Below, piece by piece: positions 31,332 to 39,755 of a stretch of 64,000 bases of DNA; the first letter of the stretch is position 1, and the number at the start of each line of letters is the position of its first letter. The position numbers were made by a program, and so were the translations under genes. This stretch comes from Limivicinus sp963617275. Its GTDB lineage: Bacteria; Bacillota; Clostridia; Oscillospirales; Oscillospiraceae. A model generated the notes under the pieces. That model was given only the letters and a program-made list of their open reading frames with translations, did not search any database and was not told where the DNA came from. Where the stretch lies: positions 124,001 to 188,000 of the forward strand of contig CAVENX010000019.1 of assembly GCA_963617275.1 (NCBI GenBank), read 5' to 3'.

Positions 31332-31802
31332 TTAATCAGGCAGCTTGCATACGTCTATCCATTCTTTTGCGTTTGAATATTTGTAAAGCTCATCCAGATC
31401 AAGCTCAATTGCGCTGCTGCCGCTTCCTACGGCGGGAAAAACGGTTTCAAAGCGCTTCAGACTCACATCAAGATATACATCTATGCCGTCGTTTATGCCG
31501 AAAGGACAGACCCCGCCTACGGGATGTCCCACCATTTCAAGCACCTCGTCTGAGGTGAGCATTTTGGCTTTGAAATGGAATTTTTCCTTGAACTTCTTAT
31601 TGTCTATCCTCGCGTCACCTGCGGCTAAGATCAGCATACAGCCGTCGCCGTTTTTGAATGACAGAGTTTTGGCTATCCTTGCGCCGTCTACGCCAAGTGC
31701 CTGCGCGGCAAGCTCGACCGTTGCGGAGGAGACGTCAAACTCCAACACACGATCCTCCATGCCGAATTGCCTGAAATATGCGCGTCCTTTTTCTATTGAC
31801 AT
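31332..31802 (-). CDS. YbaK/EbsC-family aminoacyl-tRNA deacylase (ProX-like)
   Basis: 156 residues with the YbaK/ProXp fold: ARIAKTLSFKNGDGCMLILAAGDARIDNKKFKEKF, EMVGHPVGGVCPFGI, IDVYLDVSLKRFETVFPAVG. It differs clearly from the YbaK at 16215-16694 and resembles the standalone Pro-tRNA editing group. Probably removes mischarged amino acids from tRNA; exact specificity is not determinable. Located between thioredoxin and the TPM-domain gene. Confidence 0.87.
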   Translation of the reverse strand: MSIEKGRAYFRQFGMEDRVLEFDVSSATVELAAQALGVDGARIAKTLSFKNGDGCMLILAAGDARIDNKKFKEKFHFKAKMLTSDEVLEMVGHPVGGVCPFGINDGIDVYLDVSLKRFETVFPAVGSGSSAIELDLDELYKYSNAKEWIDVCKLPD

Positions 31803-31840
31803 TTTTCTACCTGCTTGATTTTATTAAATGTTTTGCCCGA

Positions 31841-32692
31841 TCATCTTCGACCGCTGCCTCCGCCGGAAAAACCGCCGCCTCCGCGGCCGCTGCCTCCACC
31901 GAAACCTCCGCCAAATCCTCCGCGGCCGCCGCCGCCGAAACCGCTGCCTCCGCCAAAACCGCTGCCGCCGCGTCCGCCTCTGTCTCTATGCGAATTAAAC
32001 AGAAGCAGCCACGGAAGCCACGAACTGCCGCCACCGCCGCGGCGTCGGCCGCCGAATATCGCGTTGAGTATAATTATGAGAATAACCAATCTGATAATTC
32101 CGCCCCAAGGAGAAGGAGAACTGATGTCAGCGTAGCTGTTCTGCTGATATGCGCCCGAAGAGGAAGACGTCCTGGCGGCATTTGAAACATTGCTGCCATA
32201 TGAATCGTCGTACCATTTCAAAAGCGCTTTGAAGAGCTTGGTAACGGCTTTGTCGTACTCACCGGCGTCGAAATCGTCCCAGAAATACTTTTCCATAAGA
32301 TCATCAACGTCGTCGGATGAAATTTCAGAATTTAAGCCCAGACCGTAGGCGAGCCATGCCTTGTTTTCCTCAACGGCAAGCAGAAGCAGCATGCCGTTAT
32401 TATATTGTGCATTGCCTACGCCCCAATCGTTGAAAAGCTGATAGGCATATTCGTCGCAGTACATCCCGTCGAGGTAATCGACCGTGACAACGACAAGCTG
32501 CGCCCCGCGGCACTGCTGTTCAAGCGCCCCGTTATAGTCTATGATCATCTGCTCCGTGTCCGCAGAGAGCACGTTTGCATAGTCGGCGCAGTAAAAACCG
32601 GAGCTTTGACTTACAACGGCGTGCGCCGGAACGGTAAGGGCAAAGAGAAGCGCAAAAGCGGAGATAAGGGAAAGAAATCTTTTAATTTTCAT
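31841..32692 (-). CDS. TPM-domain membrane protein with Gly/Arg/Ser-rich tail
   Basis: 283 residues. Signal sequence (about 1-25), a TPM/YgcG domain (residues 28-150; VSQSSGFYCADYANVLSADTE, DWGVGNAQYNNGMLLLLAVEENKAWLAYGLG), one membrane segment around 195-207, and a tail made of Gly, Phe, Arg and Ser (GGFGGGFGGGSGRGGGGFSG). TPM proteins are commonly paired with LemA, as here: the LemA-like gene ends 2 bp upstream. Envelope role of unclear nature. The tail's antisense gives a spurious proline-rich frame. Confidence 0.88.
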   Translation of the reverse strand: MKIKRFLSLISAFALLFALTVPAHAVVSQSSGFYCADYANVLSADTEQMIIDYNGALEQQCRGAQLVVVTVDYLDGMYCDEYAYQLFNDWGVGNAQYNNGMLLLLAVEENKAWLAYGLGLNSEISSDDVDDLMEKYFWDDFDAGEYDKAVTKLFKALLKWYDDSYGSNVSNAARTSSSSGAYQQNSYADISSPSPWGGIIRLVILIIILNAIFGGRRRGGGGSSWLPWLLLFNSHRDRGGRGGSGFGGGSGFGGGGRGGFGGGFGGGSGRGGGGFSGGGSGRR

Positions 32693-32694
32693 AG

Positions 32695-33252
32695 TCAGCC
32701 GAATACCTCAGGAAGCTGCGTGCCGGTAAGGGTGATGAAAAACTTTTCAAGCGCCCCTCTTTCGCTGATGTATTTATACACGCTTTCGTTATAGCCTGCC
32801 TCGGCGATCACGCCGTTCGCACCGTCTATCGTGCCTATATACTGCTTAACGCCTTCCGCGTCGCGCTCGTTCAGCTCTGTGTCTGAAAGCTCTCTTTCAA
32901 GCGCGGAAACGGCTGTGTCAAGCGAAGAATAGTAACGGTATACGGACGAGATATCACTCTGCGCCTCGGAAAGACTGCTCAAAAGCTCACCGTTGAGGCC
33001 GGAAACCTCCTCGGTGCCGATACCGTAATTATTGGCAATTGAGACAAGGCCGGATACCGCACCGCTGTAATTTTTAAGCTGGTTTGAAATACTCTTGCGC
33101 TTGTAGCCGTTGTAGACAACGCCCTGATAAAAACCATCGGTTATTTTATTGCATGCTTTTTCAAGCTTGATGCGCGCTGAGAGAAAGGTGGATGACAATA
33201 CTATTATTACCGCAAGCAACACGGCAATTACAGGATTTTTAAGTAATTTCAT
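32695..33252 (-). CDS. LemA family protein
   Basis: 185 residues, one N-terminal membrane segment (NPVIAVLLAVIIVLSSTFLS) followed by an all-alpha LemA-like region (YSGAVSGLVSIANNYG to the end). Predicted extracellular helical bundle anchored to the membrane. Shares strand and tight spacing with the TPM gene and lies 71 bp after the TelA-type gene. Confidence 0.82.
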   Translation of the reverse strand: MKLLKNPVIAVLLAVIIVLSSTFLSARIKLEKACNKITDGFYQGVVYNGYKRKSISNQLKNYSGAVSGLVSIANNYGIGTEEVSGLNGELLSSLSEAQSDISSVYRYYSSLDTAVSALERELSDTELNERDAEGVKQYIGTIDGANGVIAEAGYNESVYKYISERGALEKFFITLTGTQLPEVFG

Positions 33253-33323
33253 ATTGTTCCTTCATGCGGCTTCCGCCGCGCAAATAAGGTTTTGTTGAGT
33301 AATAACACCGGACGCGGCACGTA

Positions 33324-34526
33324 TCAGCCGCGCATATCGAGAAGCTTCTGCTTAAGCTCATCCTCGATCGCCTGAAGATCGGCCTCCGCCTGGATGCGCT
33401 TTGCACGTCCGTTGTCCTGAATCTGGCGAACCTCGTCAAGCGTCTTGATAAGCTCAATGTTCGTCTGCTTGAGCGTTTCAATATCAACGATGCCGCGCTC
33501 GGATTCCTGCGCGACATTTACGCTGCCCTGATGAAGCGTCTGCGCGTTTTTCAGGAGCAGGGCGTTGGTTGTCTCGGTGACGTCGCGCTGCGCCTTCATG
33601 GCCTGCTCGGAATGGAACATGGACAGAGCCAGAACCATCTGGTTTTTCCACAGAGGAATCGTGTTTACGATGGAAGAGCGTATCTTTTCCGCCATAAGCT
33701 GGTCGTTGTTCTGAACCAGCCTTATCTGCGGCGCCATCTGCACGGAGATCTGACGCGTAAGCTCAAGGTCGTGTATCTTCTTCTCAAAGCGGCCTATGAG
33801 GTTTGCAAAATCGTTTGCCGCCTGCGCGTCCTCGGGAAGACCGGTTTCAAGCGCCTTGGCCTGATACTTGGGCAGCTCAACATTGCGGAGCTGTTCGATT
33901 TTGAGCTTGCCGGCCAGAATGTACATTGTCAGTTCCTTCATGTACTCCTGATTCTTGTCGTACATTTTGTCCATCATGCTGATGTCTTTAAGCAGCGTGA
34001 TCTCATGCTTTTCAAGCGCTTCTACTATTTTGTCAACATTGACCTCCGCCTTGTCGTACTGACTTTTCAGCGTTGCCATTGACTGCGTGGATTTCTTGAA
34101 GATGCCGAGGAAGCCTTTTTTCTGGGAAGCGTCGAAATCAAGCCCCTGAAGCTGCACCACGAGATCGGTGAGCATATCGCCGACTTCACCCATGTCCTTT
34201 GCACGGACACTGTTGAGAGCGGCGTCGGAAAACTCGGAAATATTCTTCTGAGCGGCACTGCCGTAATTCATGATCTGTTCGGTGTTGAGTATATCGATCT
34301 TTTCGGAAAACTCGGTAACTGCGGCCTGCTCCGCCTCAGAAAGCATACTGATGTCGGGCTTTTCAATCTTTATGTCTGCAACGGAGGAGGCAACGGAGGC
34401 GGCGGGAGCCGCTTCTGCTGCGGCAGAGACAGTCTCTTCCGCAGGGGGGGCTTCTTCCACGGCGGCAGCCGCCGCGGCGGGAGCTTCCTGTGCATTGGGT
34501 TCAAGAGTAAGATTAAATTCACTCAT
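33324..34526 (-). CDS. Toxic anion resistance protein, TelA/KlaA family
   Basis: 400 residues. An Ala/Glu-rich, disordered N-terminus (about 1-50) precedes the TelA domain (LLKDISMMDKMYDKNQEYMKELTMYILAGKLKIEQLRNVELPK, then LTRQISVQMAPQIRLVQNNDQLMAEKIRSSI, SIVNTIPLWKNQMVLALSM), rich in coiled-coil helices. TelA proteins are linked to tellurite and envelope-stress tolerance. Follows the XpaC gene by 10 bp, a standard pairing. Confidence 0.92.
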   Translation of the reverse strand: MSEFNLTLEPNAQEAPAAAAAAVEEAPPAEETVSAAAEAAPAASVASSVADIKIEKPDISMLSEAEQAAVTEFSEKIDILNTEQIMNYGSAAQKNISEFSDAALNSVRAKDMGEVGDMLTDLVVQLQGLDFDASQKKGFLGIFKKSTQSMATLKSQYDKAEVNVDKIVEALEKHEITLLKDISMMDKMYDKNQEYMKELTMYILAGKLKIEQLRNVELPKYQAKALETGLPEDAQAANDFANLIGRFEKKIHDLELTRQISVQMAPQIRLVQNNDQLMAEKIRSSIVNTIPLWKNQMVLALSMFHSEQAMKAQRDVTETTNALLLKNAQTLHQGSVNVAQESERGIVDIETLKQTNIELIKTLDEVRQIQDNGRAKRIQAEADLQAIEDELKQKLLDMRG

Positions 34527-34536
34527 TTCAATATCC

Positions 34537-35241
34537 TCACTTTAAATTAAAATCTTTCTCGCCGGAGAGACCTTCTCTTGCGAGCATTGTATTCATGACC
34601 TGTATATCCGTTTCTATATCAAGAGCCTGATCCGCAAACAGCGAATCAAGACGCTTTTTATATGCCTCGATGGCCGAATCGAGCATTTCGTTTATGCTCT
34701 TCATGCTCTTGCCGAGATTTTCGCCCTCAATGCCCTGAGCGCTCATCCTGTCATAGGCGTTGAGAAGCTTAATGGTCGTAGGCAGATAATAGCTCATGAA
34801 TTTCTTTATCTGCGGGATATCGGACGGATCCTCTATCGCATCCTGCATGATCTTATCGGTTATGCGCATTATCTCGTTTATCTTGCCTCTGACCTCAGCG
34901 TCATTTATGGACATATAGAGCCTGCCCATTTCGCTGAGTGCACGGTTGCCCTCTTCGATTATGGGGTCGATCTCCGGACCGTAGCTTTTTTTTGCAGGTG
35001 CGGCTTTCTTTAGCGGCTCAGCCTTTTCGGCGGGGGACTCTGCGGCTTTTTCCTGCGGCTCCTCCTGCATGTATTTTTTTGCGGAAACAAGACCGGCAAG
35101 ATATGAGGCAAAGCTGCTCAGCGCGAGGATCAAGGCGAGGCCCCATCCGCGGAACACGGGGAATATAACTGACAGCAGCGCCCATGTCGCCGCAAAGGTA
35201 TATATGGAGCTTGTGCGGCTGCGCCTTCTTTTATTTTTCAC
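34537..35241 (-). CDS. XpaC family (5-bromo-4-chloroindolyl phosphate hydrolysis) protein
   Basis: 234 residues. Two hydrophobic segments near the N-terminus (about 13-47), a charged Lys/Glu/Ala linker, then the helical XpaC domain (GNRALSEMGRLYMSINDAEVRGKINEIMRITDKIMQ, KFMSYYLPTTIKLLNAYDRM). First gene of the minus-strand cluster xpaC-telA-lemA-TPM. Its name comes from a B. subtilis phenotype; the biochemical role is unclear. Confidence 0.88.
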   Translation of the reverse strand: MKNKRRRSRTSSIYTFAATWALLSVIFPVFRGWGLALILALSSFASYLAGLVSAKKYMQEEPQEKAAESPAEKAEPLKKAAPAKKSYGPEIDPIIEEGNRALSEMGRLYMSINDAEVRGKINEIMRITDKIMQDAIEDPSDIPQIKKFMSYYLPTTIKLLNAYDRMSAQGIEGENLGKSMKSINEMLDSAIEAYKKRLDSLFADQALDIETDIQVMNTMLAREGLSGEKDFNLK

Positions 35242-35305
35242 TTGTTCTCACTCTCCAAATCTTAGTGATTTATTGTACTTCTAATTAATCTTGCAGTCAA
35301 GAGTA

Positions 35306-35335
35306 TTGCAAATCAAATATGAGTTGTAGTATAAT
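35306..35335 (+). promoter_or_regulatory. Promoter of rpe with about 95-nt leader
   Basis: TTGCAA at 35306-35311 and TATAAT at 35330-35335, 18-bp spacer. The leader contains GATAAGCCGC pairing with GCGGACTTATC around a central loop, suggesting structure, but no known riboswitch class is recognised. Confidence 0.6.
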
Positions 35336-35433
35336 AAAACGAACAGATAAGCCGCGCTGGTTTTGCGTGGAGGCAGCGGCATTGCGGACTTATCAGAATT
35401 TCGGCGCAATGCGGAAGAACGCAAGGAGAAACT

Positions 35434-36090
35434 ATGGTTAAAATTTCACCGTCGATACTGTCAGCGGATTTTGCCCGCCTCGGCGCGGAGGTTGAGGACG
35501 TCAGACGTGCGGGTGCGGACTATGTGCATGTCGATGTGATGGACGGGCATTTTGTGCCGAATATTTCTATCGGCGTTCCGGTCGTCAGATCTCTGAGAAA
35601 AGCGACGGATATGTTTCTCGACGTGCATCTTATGATAACCGAGCCGATAAAATATGTCAGGCAGTTCTGTGAAGCGGGAGCCGATCTTGTAAACGTCCAT
35701 CTTGAAGCGGACAGCGCGGAAAATATCATTGCGGCGATAAAGCTTATACACGACTGCGGCAGGAAAGCCGGCGTTACCCTTAAACCCAAAACGCCTGCGG
35801 ATGCCGTGCTGCCATATCTGGGACTTGCTGATTTAGTGCTTATTATGACGGTTGAACCGGGCTTCGGCGGACAGAGCTTTATGTATGACCAGCTCGATAA
35901 GATAAAAACGGTCAGAAAATATATTGACGAGCGGCATATGAGCTGTGAGCTGGAGTGCGACGGCGGGGTTGACCCGGAGACTGCCCCGTATGCGATTGAA
36001 AGCGGATGTGATGTGCTTGTTGCCGGAAGCGCCGTGTTCGGCAAAGCGGACAGAGTCGCTGCGATAAAAGCCTTGAGAAGTGGCAAGTAA
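35434..36090 (+). CDS. rpe: Ribulose-phosphate 3-epimerase
   Basis: 218 residues, complete TIM barrel: SPSILSADFARLGAEV, VHVDVMDGHFVPNISIG (metal-binding His/Asp), DVHLMI, HLEAD, MTVEPGFGGQSF, ECDGGVDPETA and VAGSAVFG. Interconverts ribulose-5-P and xylulose-5-P in the pentose phosphate pathway. AAGGAG site. recR follows after 32 bp. Confidence 0.97.
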   Translation: MVKISPSILSADFARLGAEVEDVRRAGADYVHVDVMDGHFVPNISIGVPVVRSLRKATDMFLDVHLMITEPIKYVRQFCEAGADLVNVHLEADSAENIIAAIKLIHDCGRKAGVTLKPKTPADAVLPYLGLADLVLIMTVEPGFGGQSFMYDQLDKIKTVRKYIDERHMSCELECDGGVDPETAPYAIESGCDVLVAGSAVFGKADRVAAIKALRSGK

Positions 36091-36122
36091 GCAATAAAAC
36101 GTAATCAGGATAGAGTATAAGT

Positions 36123-36722
36123 ATGTCTTTTTTTCCTCCCTCTCTTGAAAATCTGATAGATAAATTTGCCTCTCTTCCCGGAGTCGGGAGAAAAAGTGCC
36201 CAGCGTCTGGCGTTTCATGTCCTCTCGCTGCCGGATAGTGAAGCGCGAGCTTTCGCCGATGCGATCACGGCGGCAAAGACAAGCGTGAAGTGCTGCAAAA
36301 TATGCCAGAATTTTACGGAGAGTGAAATTTGCCCGATCTGTGCGTCGGACAGAAGGGACAGATCCGTTATCTGCGTTGTGTCCGAACCGAGGGATGTGCT
36401 GAGCATTGAGCGGGGCAGGGAGTATAACGGGACATACCATGTGCTTCACGGCGTGCTTTCGCCGATGAACCATGTAGGGCCTGACGATATCCGCATAAAG
36501 GAACTGCTGCACAGGGCGGCGGACAGCGACACGGAGGAGGTCATTATGGCGACAAACCCCGATACCGAGGGGGAAGCAACGGCCATGTATATCTCACGCC
36601 TTCTCAAGCCGTTCAATATTAAGGTCACAAGACTTGCCTACGGCATACCTGTCGGTTCAAATCTTGAGTTCGCGGACGACGCGACGCTCAACCGCGCCAT
36701 AGAAGGGCGCACGGAAATGTAA
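36123..36722 (+). CDS. recR: Recombination protein RecR
   Basis: 199 residues. HhH-like N-terminus (LIDKFASLPGVGRKSAQRLAFHVL), C4 zinc finger CCKICQNFTESEICPIC, Toprim domain (ICVVSEPRDVLSIERG, ATNPDTEGEATAMYISRLL) and Walker B-like end. Works with RecF/RecO in loading RecA at gaps. dnaX and ybaB, its usual neighbours, are absent here; rpe precedes it instead. The ribosome-binding site is weak. Confidence 0.97.
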   Translation: MSFFPPSLENLIDKFASLPGVGRKSAQRLAFHVLSLPDSEARAFADAITAAKTSVKCCKICQNFTESEICPICASDRRDRSVICVVSEPRDVLSIERGREYNGTYHVLHGVLSPMNHVGPDDIRIKELLHRAADSDTEEVIMATNPDTEGEATAMYISRLLKPFNIKVTRLAYGIPVGSNLEFADDATLNRAIEGRTEM

Positions 36723-36860
36723 GCAAAGCCGCAGCTTTGCATTGCCTGTTGTAAATATCGGAGAGATTATAATATTCTCCGTTAACGGTTATAATCTGTA
36801 TAAGCAACCGTCGCGGGTACGGTTTCCGCTTGCTTGTACATACAGGGGCAGAGTGTATCT

Positions 36861-37335
36861 CAGCTTGTCAAAGAAGCAAGCTTCTTTGACAAAAAGGCTG
36901 CACTACGCTCTGCGCCTCGGTTGTTCGCCGCAGGCGAACAATTCGACACTCGCTCCGTGACGGTCTGACGGGGGACGGATACACACCGCATTTCATCGGA
37001 ACTGTCAGGCTCTTTCGGGCTTGTCGTCCTTGGCTTGCGTCAGCAAGCCTGCGTCCTCCGCACACGAAATATCTCTGACATTTCTCGCTGAAATGTGCAA
37101 AGCAGTTTTTCCGGAGCGGATTTTTGTCCGGACGAGGCATTGACCGCAGGCAATCCTTGTCTGGCTTGTCAAGGGCAATAACGCTGTACGGGCGCAAATC
37201 CGCCCAAAAAAACCGGCGCGGATCCGCTTCCTGTCAGACTCAGTATTTTCTCCGACGTACATGCCGCCGGAGAAAATGGTCAAAACTATTTTTTGCCTGC
37301 GGGCAAAAAACTCTGCGAGGCTTTCTTTGACAGTC
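36861..37335. repeat. Interspersed non-coding repeat, family A copy 1, interrupted
   Basis: In reverse orientation relative to copies at 39431-39620 and 52697-52892. The outer parts (36861-36962 and 37240-37335) match those copies: the stem CAAAGAAGC/GCTTCTTTG, GTTCGCCGCAGGCGAAC, CTCGCTCCGTGA, TTTTCTCCGACGTACATGCC and the TTTTTTGCC/GGCAAAAAA palindrome. An extra block of about 277 bp lies between them. Ends AGCTTGTCAAAGAAG..CTTTCTTTGACA form a short inverted repeat. It fills most of the recR-RNase J gap; several frames seen here are spurious. Confidence 0.75.
36963..37239. mobile_element. Insert nested within repeat A1
   Basis: About 277 bp absent from copies A2 and A3. It is bounded by GTCTGACGGG at its left and CCTGTCAGAC at its right, an inverted repeat of about 9 bp. 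Internal inverted segments are present (GGCTTGCGTCAGCAAGCC, CATTTCTCGCTGAAATG). No credible coding sequence. Possibly a second miniature element. Confidence 0.5.
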
Positions 37336-37388
37336 TTGTATCTGTCCCGGTGTTTCATACCTGGAATTTGTTGAAAAAGGAGAAGATA

Positions 37389-39047
37389 ATGGTAACAAAA
37401 CTGAAAATAATTCCTCTTGGCGGTCTCGGCGAGATCGGCAAGAATATGACCGCATTTGAATTTGGCGGCGATATAATAATAGTGGACTGCGGTATGGGCT
37501 TCCCGGATGAGGATATGTACGGCGTGGACATTGTTCTGCCCGATATAAGCTATCTGAGGGTCAATGCCGAAAAAATAAGAGGGCTTATCCTCACGCACGG
37601 ACACGAGGATCACATAGGCGCCGTCCCGTACGTCCTGCGGGAGCTGAATATACCCATTTACACTATGCCGCTTACTGCGGCGCTGGTTGAGCTGAAGCTT
37701 GAAGAGCACGATCTGCTTTATAATACGCAGATTTTTACGAAAAAGGTCGGATCGGTGTTCAGACTCGGCAGCTTTACGATAGAGTTCATCCATGTAAACC
37801 ACAGCATTCCCGACGCCGTTGCCCTCGCCATAACCACATCTCTCGGCACGATAATCCATACGGGCGACTTTAAAATCGACGTTACGCCGGTCGCGGAGGG
37901 AATGATCGATCTTGCACGTCTCGGTCAGCTCGGCAACGAGGGTGTGCTTGCTCTGCTCAGCGACTCCACTAATGTTGAAAAGCCCGGCCATTCCGCATCG
38001 GAGCGCAAGGTGGGGGAATCGTTTGATAAGCTCTTTATGGGCTGCGATAAGAGGATTATTATCACGACCTTTGCCTCAAATGTGCACAGGCTCCAGCAGA
38101 TAATCAACGTAGCGTCCAAGTACGGGCGCAAGGTTGCGATCACCGGGCGCAGCATGGAAAATGTGCTCAAGGTCGCATCCGTGCTTTCGTATATGAATAT
38201 TCCCGACGATGTGATGGTCGATCTTGATAAGGTGAACAAGCTCCCGCATAACAAGACCGTCATTATATCCACCGGCAGTCAGGGTGAGGCGATGTCCGCG
38301 CTGTACCGCATGGCCTTTTCCGAGCATAAGCAGATAAAAATAGACGCCGGAGACAGGGTCATCATTTCGGCTTCCGCCATTCCCGGAAACGAAAATACCA
38401 TAAGCCGTGTTATTGATGAGCTTTTCCATAAGGGCGCGGAGGTCATATACGACAGGAATACGGAGCTGCACGTATCCGGACACGCTTCACAGGAAGAGCA
38501 GAAGATGATGCTTGCCCTTGTAAAGCCGAAATTCTTTATACCCGTCCACGGCGAGTACCGTATGCTCATAAAGCATGCCGAGCTTGGACGGCAGATGGGC
38601 ATTGCCCCGAAAAATATCGTGATCGCCGAAAACGGAAAGGTCATAGAGATAACGAAGAAAGCGATCCGCTGTGAGGAGAGCGTTACGGCAGGTGCGGTGC
38701 TTGTTGACGGAAGCGGCGTCGGCGAGGTGGGCAGCGTTGTCATGCGCGACAGGCACCGTCTTGCCGAGGACGGTATGGTCGTCGTTGTGATGCCGTTCTC
38801 CTCCGAAACGAAAACTCTTATCGCCAAGCCCGAGATCGTCACAAGAGGGTTTATATACGTCAAAGAGGCGGAGGAACTTATGGAGGAACTTATGCGTGTC
38901 ACGTATGAGACTGTTGCGGCCTGTGAAACGCAGAAAATAACGGATTATGCGGCGATAAAGGGCAAGGTCAAGAGCAGCGTGTCCGGTTATCTCTACAAGA
39001 ATACCCGCAGAAGCCCGATGATCCTGCCGGTAATAACGGAAGTATAA
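37389..39047 (+). CDS. rnj: Ribonuclease J
   Basis: 552 residues from the ATG at 37389 (AAAAGGAGAAGATA). Metallo-beta-lactamase motif LILTHGHEDHIGAVPYVL, the second HTGDFKID, beta-CASP domain (GRSMENVLKVA, STGSQGEAMSAL) and HVSGHASQEEQ followed by PKFFIPVHGEYRML. Mature length fits RNase J1/J2. Acts in mRNA decay and rRNA maturation. A longer upstream frame runs into repeat A1 and is rejected. Spx/ArsC-like gene follows 4 bp later. Confidence 0.96.
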   Translation: MVTKLKIIPLGGLGEIGKNMTAFEFGGDIIIVDCGMGFPDEDMYGVDIVLPDISYLRVNAEKIRGLILTHGHEDHIGAVPYVLRELNIPIYTMPLTAALVELKLEEHDLLYNTQIFTKKVGSVFRLGSFTIEFIHVNHSIPDAVALAITTSLGTIIHTGDFKIDVTPVAEGMIDLARLGQLGNEGVLALLSDSTNVEKPGHSASERKVGESFDKLFMGCDKRIIITTFASNVHRLQQIINVASKYGRKVAITGRSMENVLKVASVLSYMNIPDDVMVDLDKVNKLPHNKTVIISTGSQGEAMSALYRMAFSEHKQIKIDAGDRVIISASAIPGNENTISRVIDELFHKGAEVIYDRNTELHVSGHASQEEQKMMLALVKPKFFIPVHGEYRMLIKHAELGRQMGIAPKNIVIAENGKVIEITKKAIRCEESVTAGAVLVDGSGVGEVGSVVMRDRHRLAEDGMVVVVMPFSSETKTLIAKPEIVTRGFIYVKEAEELMEELMRVTYETVAACETQKITDYAAIKGKVKSSVSGYLYKNTRRSPMILPVITEV

Positions 39048-39051
39048 GCTT

Positions 39052-39384
39052 ATGAATATCCAGATATTCGGTAAGTCCAAATGCTTTGACACAAAGAAAG
39101 CGGAGCGTTATTTCAAAGAGCGCCGGATAAAATATCAGTATGTCGATATCCTTAAATACGGCATGAGCCGGGGAGAACTCAACTCCGTCAAAAATGCCGT
39201 GGGGCTTGAGGCAATGATAAACAAGGAGGATGAGGACTATCCGCTCATCCGCTACCTTGCCTCCGACGGTGCAAAGCTTGATAAGCTCTATGAGCAGCCG
39301 TATCTTATTGCGACCCCCATCGTCAGGAACGGTAAAGCCGCAACCGTCGGCTACTGCCCTGACGAATGGAAAAAATGGGAATAA
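39052..39384 (+). CDS. Arsenate reductase/Spx family thioredoxin-fold protein
   Basis: 110 residues, ArsC/Spx fold: MNIQIFGKSKCFDTKKAERYFKERRIKYQYVDIL, with one cysteine where glutaredoxin-like proteins have CxxC, and a C-terminal TPIVRNGKAATVGYCPDEWKKW, typical of the YffB/ArsC group. Probably a redox-related protein and not a true arsenate reductase. Translationally linked to RNase J by 4-bp spacing. Confidence 0.88.
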   Translation: MNIQIFGKSKCFDTKKAERYFKERRIKYQYVDILKYGMSRGELNSVKNAVGLEAMINKEDEDYPLIRYLASDGAKLDKLYEQPYLIATPIVRNGKAATVGYCPDEWKKWE

Positions 39385-39390
39385 AACAGA

Positions 39391-39429
39391 CTCTCAGGCA
39401 GCACCGATAATTCCGGTGCTGCCTGAGAG
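39391..39429 (+). terminator. Terminator-type hairpin after the RNase J operon
   Basis: CTCTCAGGCAGCACCG / CGGTGCTGCCTGAGAG, a near-perfect 16-bp stem. Repeat A2 starts right behind it. The core of 29 bp recurs exactly at 39622-39650. Confidence 0.8.
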
Positions 39430-39430
39430 C

Positions 39431-39620
39431 GTCAAAAAAGCCTCGCAGAGTTTTTTGCCCGCAGGCAAAAAATAGTTTTAGTCGTTTTCTACGGCGGCGT
39501 GTACGTCGGAGAAAACACTTCTCACGGAGCGAGTGTCGAATTGTTCGCCTATGGCGAACAACCGAGGCACAGAGCGCAGTGCAGCCCCTTTGTCAAAGAA
39601 GCTTGCTTCTTTGATAAGCT
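39431..39620. repeat. Interspersed non-coding repeat, family A copy 2
   Basis: 190 bp, from GTCAAAAAAGCCTCGCAGAG to CTTCTTTGATAAGCT. Matches copy A3 at over 80% by eye and A1 in its outer parts. Contains a nested series of hairpins: TTTTTTGCC/GGCAAAAAA, TTTTCTACGGC..GTCGGAGAAAA, GTTCGCC..GGCGAAC and CAAAGAAGC/GCTTCTTTG. No ORF. Bracketed by exact 29-bp copies of the terminator core. Confidence 0.8.
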
Positions 39621-39621
39621 G

Positions 39622-39650
39622 AGGCAGCACCGATAATTCCGGTGCTGCCT
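39622..39650 (+). terminator. Duplicated terminator core after repeat A2
   Basis: AGGCAGCACCG-ATAATTC-CGGTGCTGCCT, identical to 39396-39424. Confidence 0.8.
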
Positions 39651-39755
39651 GAAAATAATATGGAACCGAAACCGGTTTAATGCGTCGTATAGTCAACGGC
39701 TGTCATAACGGCACAAATTTTGTATAGATTATCAGATTCAGACAGAAAGGGAAAA

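Noticed and set aside
31778..32185. Proline/alanine-rich plus-strand frames
   Set aside because: Antisense of the Gly-rich tail of the TPM protein, which generates Pro/Ala codons.
37005..37991. 328-codon minus-strand frame between recR and RNase J
   Set aside because: Antisense to the RNase J N-terminus and to repeat A1; no motifs.
39052..39384. Arsenic resistance gene
   Set aside because: The protein belongs to the broad ArsC/Spx/YffB fold without the full catalytic set, and no arsR, arsB or acr3 gene is near.
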